Positions 25,344 to 33,708 of a stretch of DNA of 64,000 bases are shown here, piece by piece (the stretch's first letter is position 1; each line of letters begins with the position of its first letter). The notes below the pieces were generated by a model. That model was not told where the DNA came from. It worked only from the letters and a program-made list of their open reading frames with translations, and made no database searches. The position numbers were made by a program, and so were the translations under genes. The DNA comes from Streptomyces sp. NBC_01317. Its GTDB lineage: Bacteria > Actinomycetota > Actinomycetes > Streptomycetales > Streptomycetaceae. The stretch lies in contig NZ_CP108393.1 in NCBI RefSeq assembly GCF_035961655.1, forward strand, positions 4,917,001-4,981,000. The letters run 5' to 3'.

Positions 25344-26225
25344 TCAGCGGGCGTATTCCTTGGCGATTTCCGCGATGAACTGCCGTGTCTGGTCGACGTT
25401 CAGGGCCTGCGCGCGCAAATGCTCGTACATCACGCTGTACCGCTGCACGTCATTCGCCTTCTCCAGATAGAGGTCGCTCGTCACGCCCTCGATATAGACC
25501 ACGCTGGAGTCGGACGCGTCCGGGAATTCGAGAATCGCGTAGTGACCCGAGATGCCGGGATGCGCGCCCATGTCGAACGGCAGCACCTGCACGGTCACAT
25601 GCGGGAGTTGGGACTGCTCCACGAGGTATTCGAGCTGCTCTCGCATCAGTTGGCGGTCGCCGACGACCCGGCGCAGTGCCGCCTCGTCCACGACGGCCCA
25701 CAGGCGCAACGGTTCCTCAGTGGTGGTGACGCGGTCCTGGCGGCGGATCCGTACCCCCACCCGCTTCTCGACGTCGCCGGCCGCGGACTCGGGCAGCGCG
25801 CCGTTGATGAGCGCCTCGGCGTACCGGCGGGTCTGGAGCAGCCCGGGGACCACCTGGGGCTCGTACACGCGCAGCGAGGCCGCGTCGGTCTCCAGGCCGA
25901 TGTACACGCTGTACGGGATGTCGCCGAAGGCGTGCCACCAGCCCTGCTGGCGGGAGTCCTTGGCCATCTGCATCAGCGAGTCGACGATGCGGGTGTCCTC
26001 GACCTCGTACACGCCGCACAGGTCGCGGACGTCGCGCTGGCTGATGGAGCGGCGGCCGTTCTCCAGACGGCTGATCTTCGACTGGGAGACCAACAGGCGT
26101 TCCGCCACCTCCTCGGCCGTCATGCCCTTGAGCTCACGGAGCCGTCGAAGCTCCTGTCCCAATCGGCGTCGCCTGACGGTGGGGTTGACGTTGGGCGCCA
26201 CGGGAAACTGCACCTCCGGCTGCAT
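25344..26225 (-). CDS. WhiJ-like helix-turn-helix regulator with DUF5753 domain
   Basis: 293-residue XRE-type DNA-binding protein. Residues ~18-75 form the helix-turn-helix (LGQELRRLRELKGMTAEEVAERLLVSQSKISRLENGRR). The rest is the DUF5753 domain (AASLRVYEPQVVPGLLQT, MREQLEYLVEQSQLPHVTVQVLPF, HYAILEFPD). The ATG at 26225 is the only plausible start. Family members such as WhiJ and AbaA-locus regulators influence aerial growth and antibiotic production, usually together with a DUF397 partner, which lies downstream here. The 293 bp between the two hold a short degenerate repeat (GGGAAGCTGC units at ~25246-25282) and no gene. Confidence 0.9.
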   Translation of the reverse strand: MQPEVQFPVAPNVNPTVRRRRLGQELRRLRELKGMTAEEVAERLLVSQSKISRLENGRRSISQRDVRDLCGVYEVEDTRIVDSLMQMAKDSRQQGWWHAFGDIPYSVYIGLETDAASLRVYEPQVVPGLLQTRRYAEALINGALPESAAGDVEKRVGVRIRRQDRVTTTEEPLRLWAVVDEAALRRVVGDRQLMREQLEYLVEQSQLPHVTVQVLPFDMGAHPGISGHYAILEFPDASDSSVVYIEGVTSDLYLEKANDVQRYSVMYEHLRAQALNVDQTRQFIAEIAKEYAR

Positions 26226-26372
26226 AGCTGATAGCTGTACGTATCTACTGCTCAGCAGACTGCCACCAAAGGTCCCAACTGCGCGGGAAAACGGCCACAG
26301 AGACGAATACGCCGGTTTCCGCGCGGGGGCGGCGCCGGAGGGCCACAGGCGTGGGCGGGTGCCCGGAACGCA

Positions 26373-26412
26373 ACACGCGGGGCAGCCCTGGAGTCAGGTC
26401 TGCCCCGCGTGT
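26373..26412. terminator. Terminator hairpin downstream of the GPP34 gene
   Basis: Perfect 13-bp inverted repeat ACACGCGGGGCAG / CTGCCCCGCGTGT with a 14-nt loop. It stands in the 366-bp gap (26226-26591) that otherwise holds no gene. Near the GPP34 stop there are three copies of CGACTGTC (26548-26577), a short direct repeat. Confidence 0.75.
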
Positions 26413-26591
26413 CCTGTGCGGCTCCCGAACCGGGTCTGGGGACGACGGTGCGGCGGATTGCGTGGTGGTGCGGTTCTGCGGCGGTGCGGTCAAGACGGAA
26501 CAACAGGTGCGGCGTTACCGACCCGCGTGGTGTGGCGCGGGCGCGCGACTGTCAGCGCGACTGTCCGTACGACTGTCCGTACGTACGACGG

Positions 26592-27335
26592 TCAGTGCGC
26601 TGCGACGCGAGCCATGCCACTCACGTGATGCGGCTGCATCGGCACGCCCCCCGGCCGTCCGGCGGGAGCGCCCTGCGCGCTCCGTTCCGGCTGGCCGCGG
26701 TGCGATTGAGCGCCCGCACCGTTCTGGACGTCCATGACGGCGTGCGCCACAAGACCGCCCATGGGGTCGTGTCTGATCAGGTCCCGGAGGCGGGAGCGCG
26801 ACGAGCGCCCCTCGTTCCCGGGGTACAGGTGCTTGCCGAGTCCGACCGCGTGGGCCAGCGCGGCGAGCGCCGCGGTCCGCGGGTCCGGCGGTACGCCGGT
26901 GCGGATCGCACTGTCCAGCCGGGCCCTGATCTCCCGGCTGATCGCCGTCTCCGTCGCCTGGTAGCGAGTCGTCGGCAGCACTCCACACATCTGGGTCGAA
27001 ACGGCATGCACCATGCCGCACCGCTCCAGGTGCGAGAGGTAAGTCTGGCGCAGCCCCAGGCGGGGCCCGCCAATCCAATGGACAGCCCGAACCGGGCTGC
27101 CGCGTCTGCGCAGCAGTTCCAGTGCGGAGTCCAGAGTCGGATCTCCGGTCGGCCGTGGCATCACCACGGCGATACGATCCCCATCGGGGGCTATCCGTCC
27201 TGCCAGAGCCAGCTCTACTAGCTGTGCCCCGGCCAGGCCGAGGTCGAGCGACTGCGGCTGCGCTGTGGTACCCGTGGCCGGGTCCAGAGCGAGAAGCAGA
27301 AGCTCCTCCGGAATTGTTCTGCGGCTCTTGCCCAT
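26592..27335 (-). CDS. GPP34 (GOLPH3/VPS74-like) family protein
   Basis: 247-residue protein of the GPP34 family, related to the eukaryotic Golgi phosphoprotein GOLPH3 that binds phosphatidylinositol 4-phosphate. The N-terminal signature SRRTIPEELLLLALDPATG is followed by LGLAGAQLVELALAGRIAPDGDRIAVV, RQTYLSHLERCGMVHAV and PRTAALAALAHAVGLGKHLYP, all typical of actinobacterial members. The last ~40 residues are low-complexity (Gln/Pro/Gly). The ATG at 27335 follows GGGGAGG. The bacterial function is unknown; membrane or lipid association is inferred from the fold only. It is divergent from the DD-carboxypeptidase gene. Confidence 0.88.
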   Translation of the reverse strand: MGKSRRTIPEELLLLALDPATGTTAQPQSLDLGLAGAQLVELALAGRIAPDGDRIAVVMPRPTGDPTLDSALELLRRRGSPVRAVHWIGGPRLGLRQTYLSHLERCGMVHAVSTQMCGVLPTTRYQATETAISREIRARLDSAIRTGVPPDPRTAALAALAHAVGLGKHLYPGNEGRSSRSRLRDLIRHDPMGGLVAHAVMDVQNGAGAQSHRGQPERSAQGAPAGRPGGVPMQPHHVSGMARVAAH

Positions 27336-27414
27336 CCATGCCTCCCCGCGTGGATGAATGACAGGGTGACCCCTCTCACAATGGTCTGTCGAGAGTGCCT
27401 GGGTGCTTTGTGCG

Positions 27415-27443
27415 GGAACCGTTATGTATGTCGTTCTCGTCTA
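27415..27443 (+). promoter_or_regulatory. ECF-sigma (SigE-like) promoter candidate for the DD-carboxypeptidase gene
   Basis: GGAACC at 27415-27420 and CGTCTA at 27438-27443 are separated by 17 bp. They resemble the cell-envelope-stress SigE promoter of Streptomyces (GGAAC at -35, GTC-containing -10). The site is 95 bp ahead of the GTG start. Confidence 0.4.
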
Positions 27444-27538
27444 GCACCGGGACAGCGGTTCCGGACAGGAAACTCGTAGATGGTTCGGACAGTACGGCGC
27501 GTCGCGCGAGGTGCCGTATGAGACATGAAGGAGACGCG

Positions 27539-30500
27539 GTGGCGGGCGAGTCCCCCGGCAAGTCGGAGCAGCAGAAGTCGTCGGGGGAGACGACTCCGGG
27601 CGAACGGGACCCGCGCCTGGCGGTCTTCCGCGAAGCCGCGCCCGAGACCCCCGCGGACGGCGCGACGAAGGTGCTGCGGACGGTGACCGGAGAGCTGGAC
27701 CGCGAGGGGGCCCGGAGGACCGGGGAGCCCGCTCCGGAGACGCGCGAGGCCGCGTCGGCCCGGGAGACACCGGACGCCCGGGAGACACCGCGTGTCCGGG
27801 AGGTCCCGGAGACCCGAGGGGTACGGATCCCGAAGCGCGGGGCTCCGGGGGACCGGGCCTCTGGGGCCGGTGCGGCGGAGGGCGACCGGGCTCCGCGGGA
27901 TCAGGTTGGGCAGGACAGGGTCCCGGAGGGCGGGGGATCCGAGGGCAGGGCTCCGCAGGACTCGGCTCCTGAGGCCGGGGCGTCCGAGGGTGACCGGGCT
28001 TCGCAGGGCGACGCGTCCGACGGCGGGGTGCCGGAGGACCGGCTCCCGGATGGCGCGGCTCTCAAGGGCCGGGCGTCCGAGGACCGGCCGTCGCCGGGAC
28101 AGGTTCCGGGGAGCCAGGTCCCGCAGGGCGAAGCCCTCGACGGGCGGGCGCCGGAGGGTCATCTCCCGCAGGGCGAAGCTCCGAAGGGCCGGGCGCCCGA
28201 GGACCAGCCCTCACAGGGGCGGGCCCCGGAGGGTCAGGTCCGGCAGCGCGAAGCTCCGCAGGACGAGGCGTCCGACGGGCGGCCTTCGCAGGGTCAGGTT
28301 CCGCAGGACCGGATCCCGCAGGACTCGGCTCCTGAGGCCGGGGTGTCCGAGGGCGGTCGGGCTTCGCGGGGCGAGGAGTTCGGCGGGCGGGCGCCGGAGG
28401 GTCGGCTCCCGGAGGGTGCGGCTTCCGAGGGCCGGGTGTCCGGGGACCAGGCCTCGCGGGGTCAGGCTCCCGGGAGCCAGGTCCCCCAGGACGAGGCGTT
28501 CGGCGGGCGGGCTTTGCAGGGCCGGCTCCCGGAGGGTGCGGCTTCCGAGGGCCGGGTGTCCGAGGACCAGCCCTCGCAGGGTCAGGCTCCGGTGGGCCAG
28601 GTTCCTGTGGGCCAAGTCCCTCAGGGCCGGGCCCCGGAGAGCGAAGAGCCCAAGGGCGGGGTTCCGCAGGGCGATGTGTCCGACGGCGGCGGGGCTCCGC
28701 AGGGCCGAGCGTCCGAGGACCGGGGCTTGCAGGGGCAGGCCCCCGGGGGTCAGGTCCGGCAGGGCGAAGCTCCGCAGGAACAGGGTTCGCAGGGCGGAGG
28801 GTCCGAGGGCGAGGCTTCCGAGTCCCGTGTGACAGGCGCGCGTTCGGGGGCTGCTGAGTCCCCGGAGACTCCGGCGCCTTCGGAGGCTGCTAAGGCTTCC
28901 GGGAACCCGGCGCCTTCGGAGACCGCTAAGGCGCCCGGGATCCCGGCGTCCTCGGGGGCCGCCGATGTTTCTGAGACCTTCGCCCCGTCGGGGGCTGTTG
29001 AGTCCCCGGGGGCCACGCGGGCCCCGGCGGGCACCCCGACCCCGGTGGGCACGCCCACCCTGGCGGTCACTCCGACCGCGGCGCGCACGGCAAACCCGGC
29101 GGCCACGCCAACCTCCGCAGCCACGCCGGCCCCGGAGGACGGCCAGGACCCGGCGGAGCGGCGCTCGTTCGAGCCCGGGGGCGCTCCTGCGGCCGTCTCC
29201 GGGCTTCGGGAGCGCGGTGCGGGTGATTCCACGGAGTCGGGCGCTCCGGAGGCCGACACGGGCAGCCAGGGGGCTTCCGGGGCCGCGTCCGGGCGGGACG
29301 AGGAGTCCGCTTCGGTCGGTGCCGCGGGGGCTGACGGCGATTCCGATTCCGTACGCGACGCCGAGGCGTCGGAGCCGGCCGAGGCCGCCGCGTCCGGGAT
29401 CCGGGATGATTCGGGCTCTTCGGACGCCCAGTCGCCGGATTCCGCTTCGGGAGAGTCCGAGGGATCCGACGGGTTCGGGGAAGTTGACGGACGCGATGCA
29501 CCCGGCCGCCCGAACGGGCCGGTGAAGTCCGAGACCTCCACGGGCACGTCGTGGGGCCGGTCCCGTACCGACGACGATCCCGGCTCCGCCCCGGAAGCGG
29601 GACCCGAGCCGAAGGCCGACTCGAAGGCCGACTCGAAGGCCGACTCGAAGGCCGGGCAGACGGCCGCTTCCAAGCCACAGGCCGCTTCCAAGCCACAGGC
29701 CGGATCCGACTCCGACTCCGACTCCGGCTCCGGCACGGAGCCCAAGCCGGGCTCCGCCACCGACCCGGCCCCCGGCCAACCCCCCGCCGACGAAACCCCC
29801 GTCGACCGCCAGACCGCCGTCTTCAAGGCCTTCGAGCGGCCGCGGCCCGTCGACCAGCCCACCACCACGCTCAAAAGGCCCACGCCGCCGCCCGCCAAGA
29901 ACAACCCGGGCACCAGCGCCAGCACCTTCGTACCGCTGCGCAGGGACGAGAAGTCCGAGGTCCGGGCAACGCCCCCGCCCTCCGCCTCCGCCCCCGCGTC
30001 GAAGCCGGCACCCTTCCCCGGCTCCACCGGAACGAGCACCCCGGGCACCCCGACCCCCACACCCGCCGGCTACACCGGACCCGCGCTCTCCGGCGCGGAA
30101 CGCACCCGGCAGCAGCCCATGCCGCCCATGCCCCCGCTCGATCTCCTCGCCGAGCTGACCAACACCCCGCCCCCGCCCCAGACCCCGGTCCGTACGGCGG
30201 TCCGGCGGGTCAAGATCTGGACCCCGCTGGTCCTCCTCGTACTGATCATCTTTGCGATCGTGCAGGCTTTCCGCCCGCTGCCCGACCCCGCGCTCTCCCT
30301 CACTGCCCCTGCCACCTTCACCTTCGACGGCGGCAAGCTCGACCTGCCCTGGCCGTCCGAGGGCCAGGGTGCCCTCGAGGTCGAAGGAGTCGGCAGCCTC
30401 GGGAAGTACGGCGCCGGCAAGCCCGCGCCCATCGCGAGCGTCGCGAAGACCATGACGGCCTACGTGATACTCAAGGACCACCCCATCACCGGCAAGCAGG

Positions 30501-31411
30501 TCGGCCCCAAGATCACGGTCGACAAGCAGGCGGGCGAGGAGTCGAACCGTCCCGACGAGTCGACGGCGCCTCTTCAGGAGGGCCAGCAGTACACGCAGAA
30601 GGAGATGCTCCAGCTCCTGATGATCCCGTCGGGCAACAACGCGGCCCGGCTCCTGGCCCGCTGGGACGCCGGCTCCGAGAAGGCCTTCGTCGCGAAGATG
30701 AACGCGGCCGCCGACGACCTCGGGATGACGAACTCCACGTACACGGACCCGAGCGGGCTCATGGAGACGACCGTGTCCACCCCGGCCGACCAGCTCAAGC
30801 TGGCCGAGGCGGTGGTACGGAACGACGTCTTCCGCGAGATCGTGAACACCCCGGACATCGAGATCCCGGGCATCGGCAAGCGGATCTTCAACAACAACAA
30901 GATCCTCGCCGAGCCCGGCGTGAGCGGCATCAAGACCGGCTCCTCCACCCCGGCCGGCGGCAACCTGCTCTGGACCGCGCAGACCATCATCGACGGCGAG
31001 AACCGCCGGATCATCGGCATAGTGATGGGCGCGCAGCAGGCCACCACCCTGGACGACAAGCTCAACCTGGCCATCCAGAACAGCCTCAAGCTGATCAAGG
31101 CGTCCCAGGACGGCGTCACGTCCGCCGCGGTCGTCAAGAAGGGCGAGGTCGTGGGGCAGGTGGACGACGGGCTGGGCGGTACGACGCCGGTCGTCGCCAC
31201 CAAGGACCTCAAGCCGGTCGGCTGGGCCGGCCTGGAGGTCACGCTCAAGCTCGGTGACAAGGGTACGAAGGTCCCGCACACGGCGAAGGCGGGCACGGTG
31301 GTCGGCGAGCTGACGATCGGCACCGGCGACGGCAAGGTCTCCACCCCGGTCGCCCTCCAGAAGGACCTGGCGGAGCCCGGCTTCGGCGCCAAGCTGACCC
31401 GCGTCGGCTGA
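27539..31411 (+). CDS. Membrane-anchored D-alanyl-D-alanine carboxypeptidase with giant repetitive N-terminal region
   Basis: 1290-residue class C penicillin-binding protein that trims the terminal D-Ala of peptidoglycan stem peptides. The GTG at 27539 is chosen because AAGGAG lies 5-6 bp upstream. The N-terminal ~890 residues are predicted disordered and cytoplasmic: ~100-430 are 40-residue tandem repeats, ~430-890 are Ala/Pro/Ser/Glu-rich with runs such as SKADSKADSKA and ATPTAARTANPAATPT. One transmembrane helix follows (~892-910, TPLVLLVLIIFAIVQAF). The extracellular S11 peptidase domain (~925-1200) has all three motifs: S967-V-A-K970, S1031-G-N and K1132-T-G. A C-terminal beta domain follows. 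Typical DacA proteins have about 400-900 residues, so the extension is exceptional. From memory an S11 carboxypeptidase lies near fbiC in S. coelicolor too. Confidence 0.88.
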   Translation: MAGESPGKSEQQKSSGETTPGERDPRLAVFREAAPETPADGATKVLRTVTGELDREGARRTGEPAPETREAASARETPDARETPRVREVPETRGVRIPKRGAPGDRASGAGAAEGDRAPRDQVGQDRVPEGGGSEGRAPQDSAPEAGASEGDRASQGDASDGGVPEDRLPDGAALKGRASEDRPSPGQVPGSQVPQGEALDGRAPEGHLPQGEAPKGRAPEDQPSQGRAPEGQVRQREAPQDEASDGRPSQGQVPQDRIPQDSAPEAGVSEGGRASRGEEFGGRAPEGRLPEGAASEGRVSGDQASRGQAPGSQVPQDEAFGGRALQGRLPEGAASEGRVSEDQPSQGQAPVGQVPVGQVPQGRAPESEEPKGGVPQGDVSDGGGAPQGRASEDRGLQGQAPGGQVRQGEAPQEQGSQGGGSEGEASESRVTGARSGAAESPETPAPSEAAKASGNPAPSETAKAPGIPASSGAADVSETFAPSGAVESPGATRAPAGTPTPVGTPTLAVTPTAARTANPAATPTSAATPAPEDGQDPAERRSFEPGGAPAAVSGLRERGAGDSTESGAPEADTGSQGASGAASGRDEESASVGAAGADGDSDSVRDAEASEPAEAAASGIRDDSGSSDAQSPDSASGESEGSDGFGEVDGRDAPGRPNGPVKSETSTGTSWGRSRTDDDPGSAPEAGPEPKADSKADSKADSKAGQTAASKPQAASKPQAGSDSDSDSGSGTEPKPGSATDPAPGQPPADETPVDRQTAVFKAFERPRPVDQPTTTLKRPTPPPAKNNPGTSASTFVPLRRDEKSEVRATPPPSASAPASKPAPFPGSTGTSTPGTPTPTPAGYTGPALSGAERTRQQPMPPMPPLDLLAELTNTPPPPQTPVRTAVRRVKIWTPLVLLVLIIFAIVQAFRPLPDPALSLTAPATFTFDGGKLDLPWPSEGQGALEVEGVGSLGKYGAGKPAPIASVAKTMTAYVILKDHPITGKQVGPKITVDKQAGEESNRPDESTAPLQEGQQYTQKEMLQLLMIPSGNNAARLLARWDAGSEKAFVAKMNAAADDLGMTNSTYTDPSGLMETTVSTPADQLKLAEAVVRNDVFREIVNTPDIEIPGIGKRIFNNNKILAEPGVSGIKTGSSTPAGGNLLWTAQTIIDGENRRIIGIVMGAQQATTLDDKLNLAIQNSLKLIKASQDGVTSAAVVKKGEVVGQVDDGLGGTTPVVATKDLKPVGWAGLEVTLKLGDKGTKVPHTAKAGTVVGELTIGTGDGKVSTPVALQKDLAEPGFGAKLTRVG
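27950..28830 (+). repeat. ~120-bp tandem repeats inside the DD-carboxypeptidase gene
   Basis: Degenerate tandem repeats with a 120-bp (40-codon) period. The clearest pair starts at 28381 and 28501: after a variable stretch, both contain GGCTCCCGGAGGGTGCGGCT and go on identically through CCGAGGGCCGGGTGTCCG. Encoded units read like QGQAP..QVPQ.EA..GRAPEGRLPEGAASEGRVSEDQ. Copies diverge by substitutions, all keeping the frame. Confidence 0.85.
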
Positions 31412-31774
31412 TCTCCGCCCGGGGGAAAGCGCCGACCCGCCGCCGGGAAACGCCGACCTGCTCCCCGGAGGGGAGCACCCACCCGCCCCCGGGGGCGCGT
31501 CGACCTCCCCCTGGGGGGCGCGTCGACCCGCCCCCCCCGGAGGGAAGCGCCGACCCGCCCCCCCAGGAAGCACTGATCCCCACCCCGGGGAGAGGGGTCT
31601 CACATGCCCCTCTCCCCGGCCCGCCCGCCGTGCTAGCGTCCGAAACGGACATCTGCTGAACGGGGCAGGGCAACTGTGGGACGCGGGGACGGCGTCCTTA
31701 GGACATGAGGCCCCCGGGCGCACGCGGCAAGGCGGCGCCCGGAGGGGCATGTCGGGGAGACGTGGAGAGCCGCA
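31412..31774. other. Intergenic region with GC-rich imperfect repeats
   Basis: 363 bp without a gene. Positions 31425-31580 are made of imperfect ~30-bp units built on CGCCGACCCGCC with flanking CCGGGGGAA or CCCCGGAGG. These can fold into several weak hairpins and may end transcription of the carboxypeptidase gene. The promoter of the next gene should lie in 31590-31760. Confidence 0.45.
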
Positions 31775-33595
31775 GTGACCACCACTGAGCCGGCCCGTAC
31801 GGACGGCAGCACCACCCCCGAGGGGGCGCTGAGACAGCTGCCCGCGCCGCCGGCCGGCGAGACCGGGGCCTTCGCCACCGGTCTCCGCGGCTTCCGTGAC
31901 CGCGTGCGGAGGCACCCGGTCCTCTTCACCGGCGCGCTCGCGGCGGTCGTCCATCTCCTCTGGTTCTTCTTCTTCGCAAACAGTGGCGGAGACATCGCCG
32001 CCCAGGACGCGTGGGCCGAGTTCGTCGGCCGCCACCCCGACTCCGCGTACAACCTCGCCTGGTACGGCGGGATGCACCCGGTCTCGTACAGCGTCGTCTC
32101 GCCGTACCTGATGTCGGTCCTCGGCGTCCGTACGACGATGATGATCGCCGGGACCGTCTCCGCCGCCCTGCTCGCCCTGATCCTGGTGCGCGTCCGCGCG
32201 GTCCGTAACCCCGTCGCGTGCGCGATGGCCGGGGTCTTCGCGTTCCTCTGCAATGCCCTGTCGGGGCGCGTGACGTTCGGGCTCGGCGTGATGTTCGCGC
32301 TGGGCGCGGTCGCCGCCGTGTTCTGCTGGCCGCACCGCTGGCGCAGGAAGCGCTGGCTCAAGGCGGTGGCCGCCGCCCCGCTCGCCGGGCTGGCGACCGC
32401 GGCGAGTCCCGTTGCCGGACTGTTCCTCGGAGTCGTCGCGGCGGCGCTGTTCGTGAACAAGCGGCGCCCGGGGGCGTACGCGCTCGGGCTCGCCCCGGCC
32501 GTCGTGGTGGCCGTGTCCGCCTGGCTGTTCCCCTTCTCGGGGACGCAGCCGATGTCGGTCGGGACGGCGTCGCTGCCGTTCGTCTTCGCGGTGTTCGTCT
32601 TCGTACTGGTGCCGCGCGACTGGCGTACGGTACGGGCCGCCGCGGCCGTCTACGGCGTCGGCGTGCTGCTGACCTGGGTGGTCGACTCCCAGATCGGCTC
32701 GAACGTGTCCCGCCTCGCGATGATCGTCGCGGGGGTGGTGCTGCTGGCCGCGCTCCCGTACACACACCCCGGCTCACGCCGGTGGTACGCGCTGGTGGTG
32801 GCGTTCGCCGGCCTGAACTTCTGGATCGGCTTCAAGGGCGTCGACGACATCGTCCGTACCGCACCCACCGCCTCCTGGACCCGTGAGCTGGCGCCGCTGG
32901 TCAACCAGTTGCAGCGGGCCGGCGCCGAGCGGGGCCGGGTCGAGGTGGTCCCGGCCAGGAGCCACCGCGAGGCCTCGGCGCTCGCCCCGTACGTCAATCT
33001 CGCCCGGGGCTGGAACCGGCAGGCGGACATGGAGCGCAACCCGATCTTCTACGACGACACCCTGTCCGCGGACAACTACCGTGGCTGGCTGGACCGCTGG
33101 GCCGTGCACTTCGTCGTGCTGCCGAAGGGCAAGCCCGACACGGGGGCGAAGATGGAGGCGGAGCTGGTCCAGAAGGGCCAGCCTTACCTCAAGCCACTGT
33201 GGGGCGACGCCAACTGGCAGCTGTTCGCCGTCGAGGACCCGATGCCGCTGGCCGATCCGCCGGCGACGGTGGACCGGGCGGGCGCGGGCGAGCTGACGAT
33301 CCACGTGAAGACGGCGGGCCGGGTGCTGATCCGTATCCCGTACTCGCCCTGGCTGGGCCTGGTCGACGCGGAGGGCAAGAGCGTGCTGCCGCCGCAGGAG
33401 ACGGAGGCGTCCAAGGCGAAGGACGACGACGGCCCCAAGGTCTACACGAACCCCAACGGGTGCCTGATGAAGACCGAGGAGGACGCGGAGGGCGACGAGT
33501 GGACGGAACTGCTCGCGCCCCGGGCGGGGGTGTACCGCCTGGCGGCGCCGTACCAGCTGCCCAGGGGGACGGGCTGCCCGGAGGAACTGCGCTGA
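31775..33595 (+). CDS. Polytopic integral membrane protein, glycosyltransferase-like
   Basis: 606-residue membrane protein. A GTG start at 31775 has GGAGA upstream. After a ~45-residue cytoplasmic N-terminus there are about 9-10 hydrophobic helices up to residue ~365 (VLFTGALAAVVHLLWFFFF, TTMMIAGTVSAALLALILV, FVFAVFVFVLVP). A soluble, probably extracytoplasmic C-terminal domain of ~240 residues follows (NYRGWLDRWAVHFVVLPKG, LTIHVKTAGRVLIRIPYSPW). The many-helix half plus a beta-rich external half resembles GT-C mannosyl/arabinosyltransferase-type proteins, but I see no diagnostic catalytic motif. The following locus in S. coelicolor is also an integral membrane protein (from memory). Function unknown. 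Confidence 0.7.
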   Translation: MTTTEPARTDGSTTPEGALRQLPAPPAGETGAFATGLRGFRDRVRRHPVLFTGALAAVVHLLWFFFFANSGGDIAAQDAWAEFVGRHPDSAYNLAWYGGMHPVSYSVVSPYLMSVLGVRTTMMIAGTVSAALLALILVRVRAVRNPVACAMAGVFAFLCNALSGRVTFGLGVMFALGAVAAVFCWPHRWRRKRWLKAVAAAPLAGLATAASPVAGLFLGVVAAALFVNKRRPGAYALGLAPAVVVAVSAWLFPFSGTQPMSVGTASLPFVFAVFVFVLVPRDWRTVRAAAAVYGVGVLLTWVVDSQIGSNVSRLAMIVAGVVLLAALPYTHPGSRRWYALVVAFAGLNFWIGFKGVDDIVRTAPTASWTRELAPLVNQLQRAGAERGRVEVVPARSHREASALAPYVNLARGWNRQADMERNPIFYDDTLSADNYRGWLDRWAVHFVVLPKGKPDTGAKMEAELVQKGQPYLKPLWGDANWQLFAVEDPMPLADPPATVDRAGAGELTIHVKTAGRVLIRIPYSPWLGLVDAEGKSVLPPQETEASKAKDDDGPKVYTNPNGCLMKTEEDAEGDEWTELLAPRAGVYRLAAPYQLPRGTGCPEELR

Positions 33596-33636
33596 GGGGG
33601 ACCGGGAGGCCCCCCTCAACCGTGCTGTTGTCACCC

Positions 33637-33708
33637 CACCTCACGGGGAAGGCGACGTCTCACCTCACAGGGAAGGCAGCGTCTCACCTGACGGGGAAGG
33701 CGACGTCG
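33637..33708. repeat. Three 24-bp tandem copies of the merR 3' end
   Basis: Copies at 33637-33660, 33661-33684 and 33685-33708, each close to CACCTCACGGGGAAGGCGAC plus GTCT. The unit is the reverse complement of the last codons of the MerR gene. Read on the minus strand every copy encodes D(V/A)AFPVR; the gene's stop codon falls at the first copy boundary, a second in-frame stop ends the next copy, and the last copy reads on. It arose by tandem duplication of the gene end. Confidence 0.85.
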
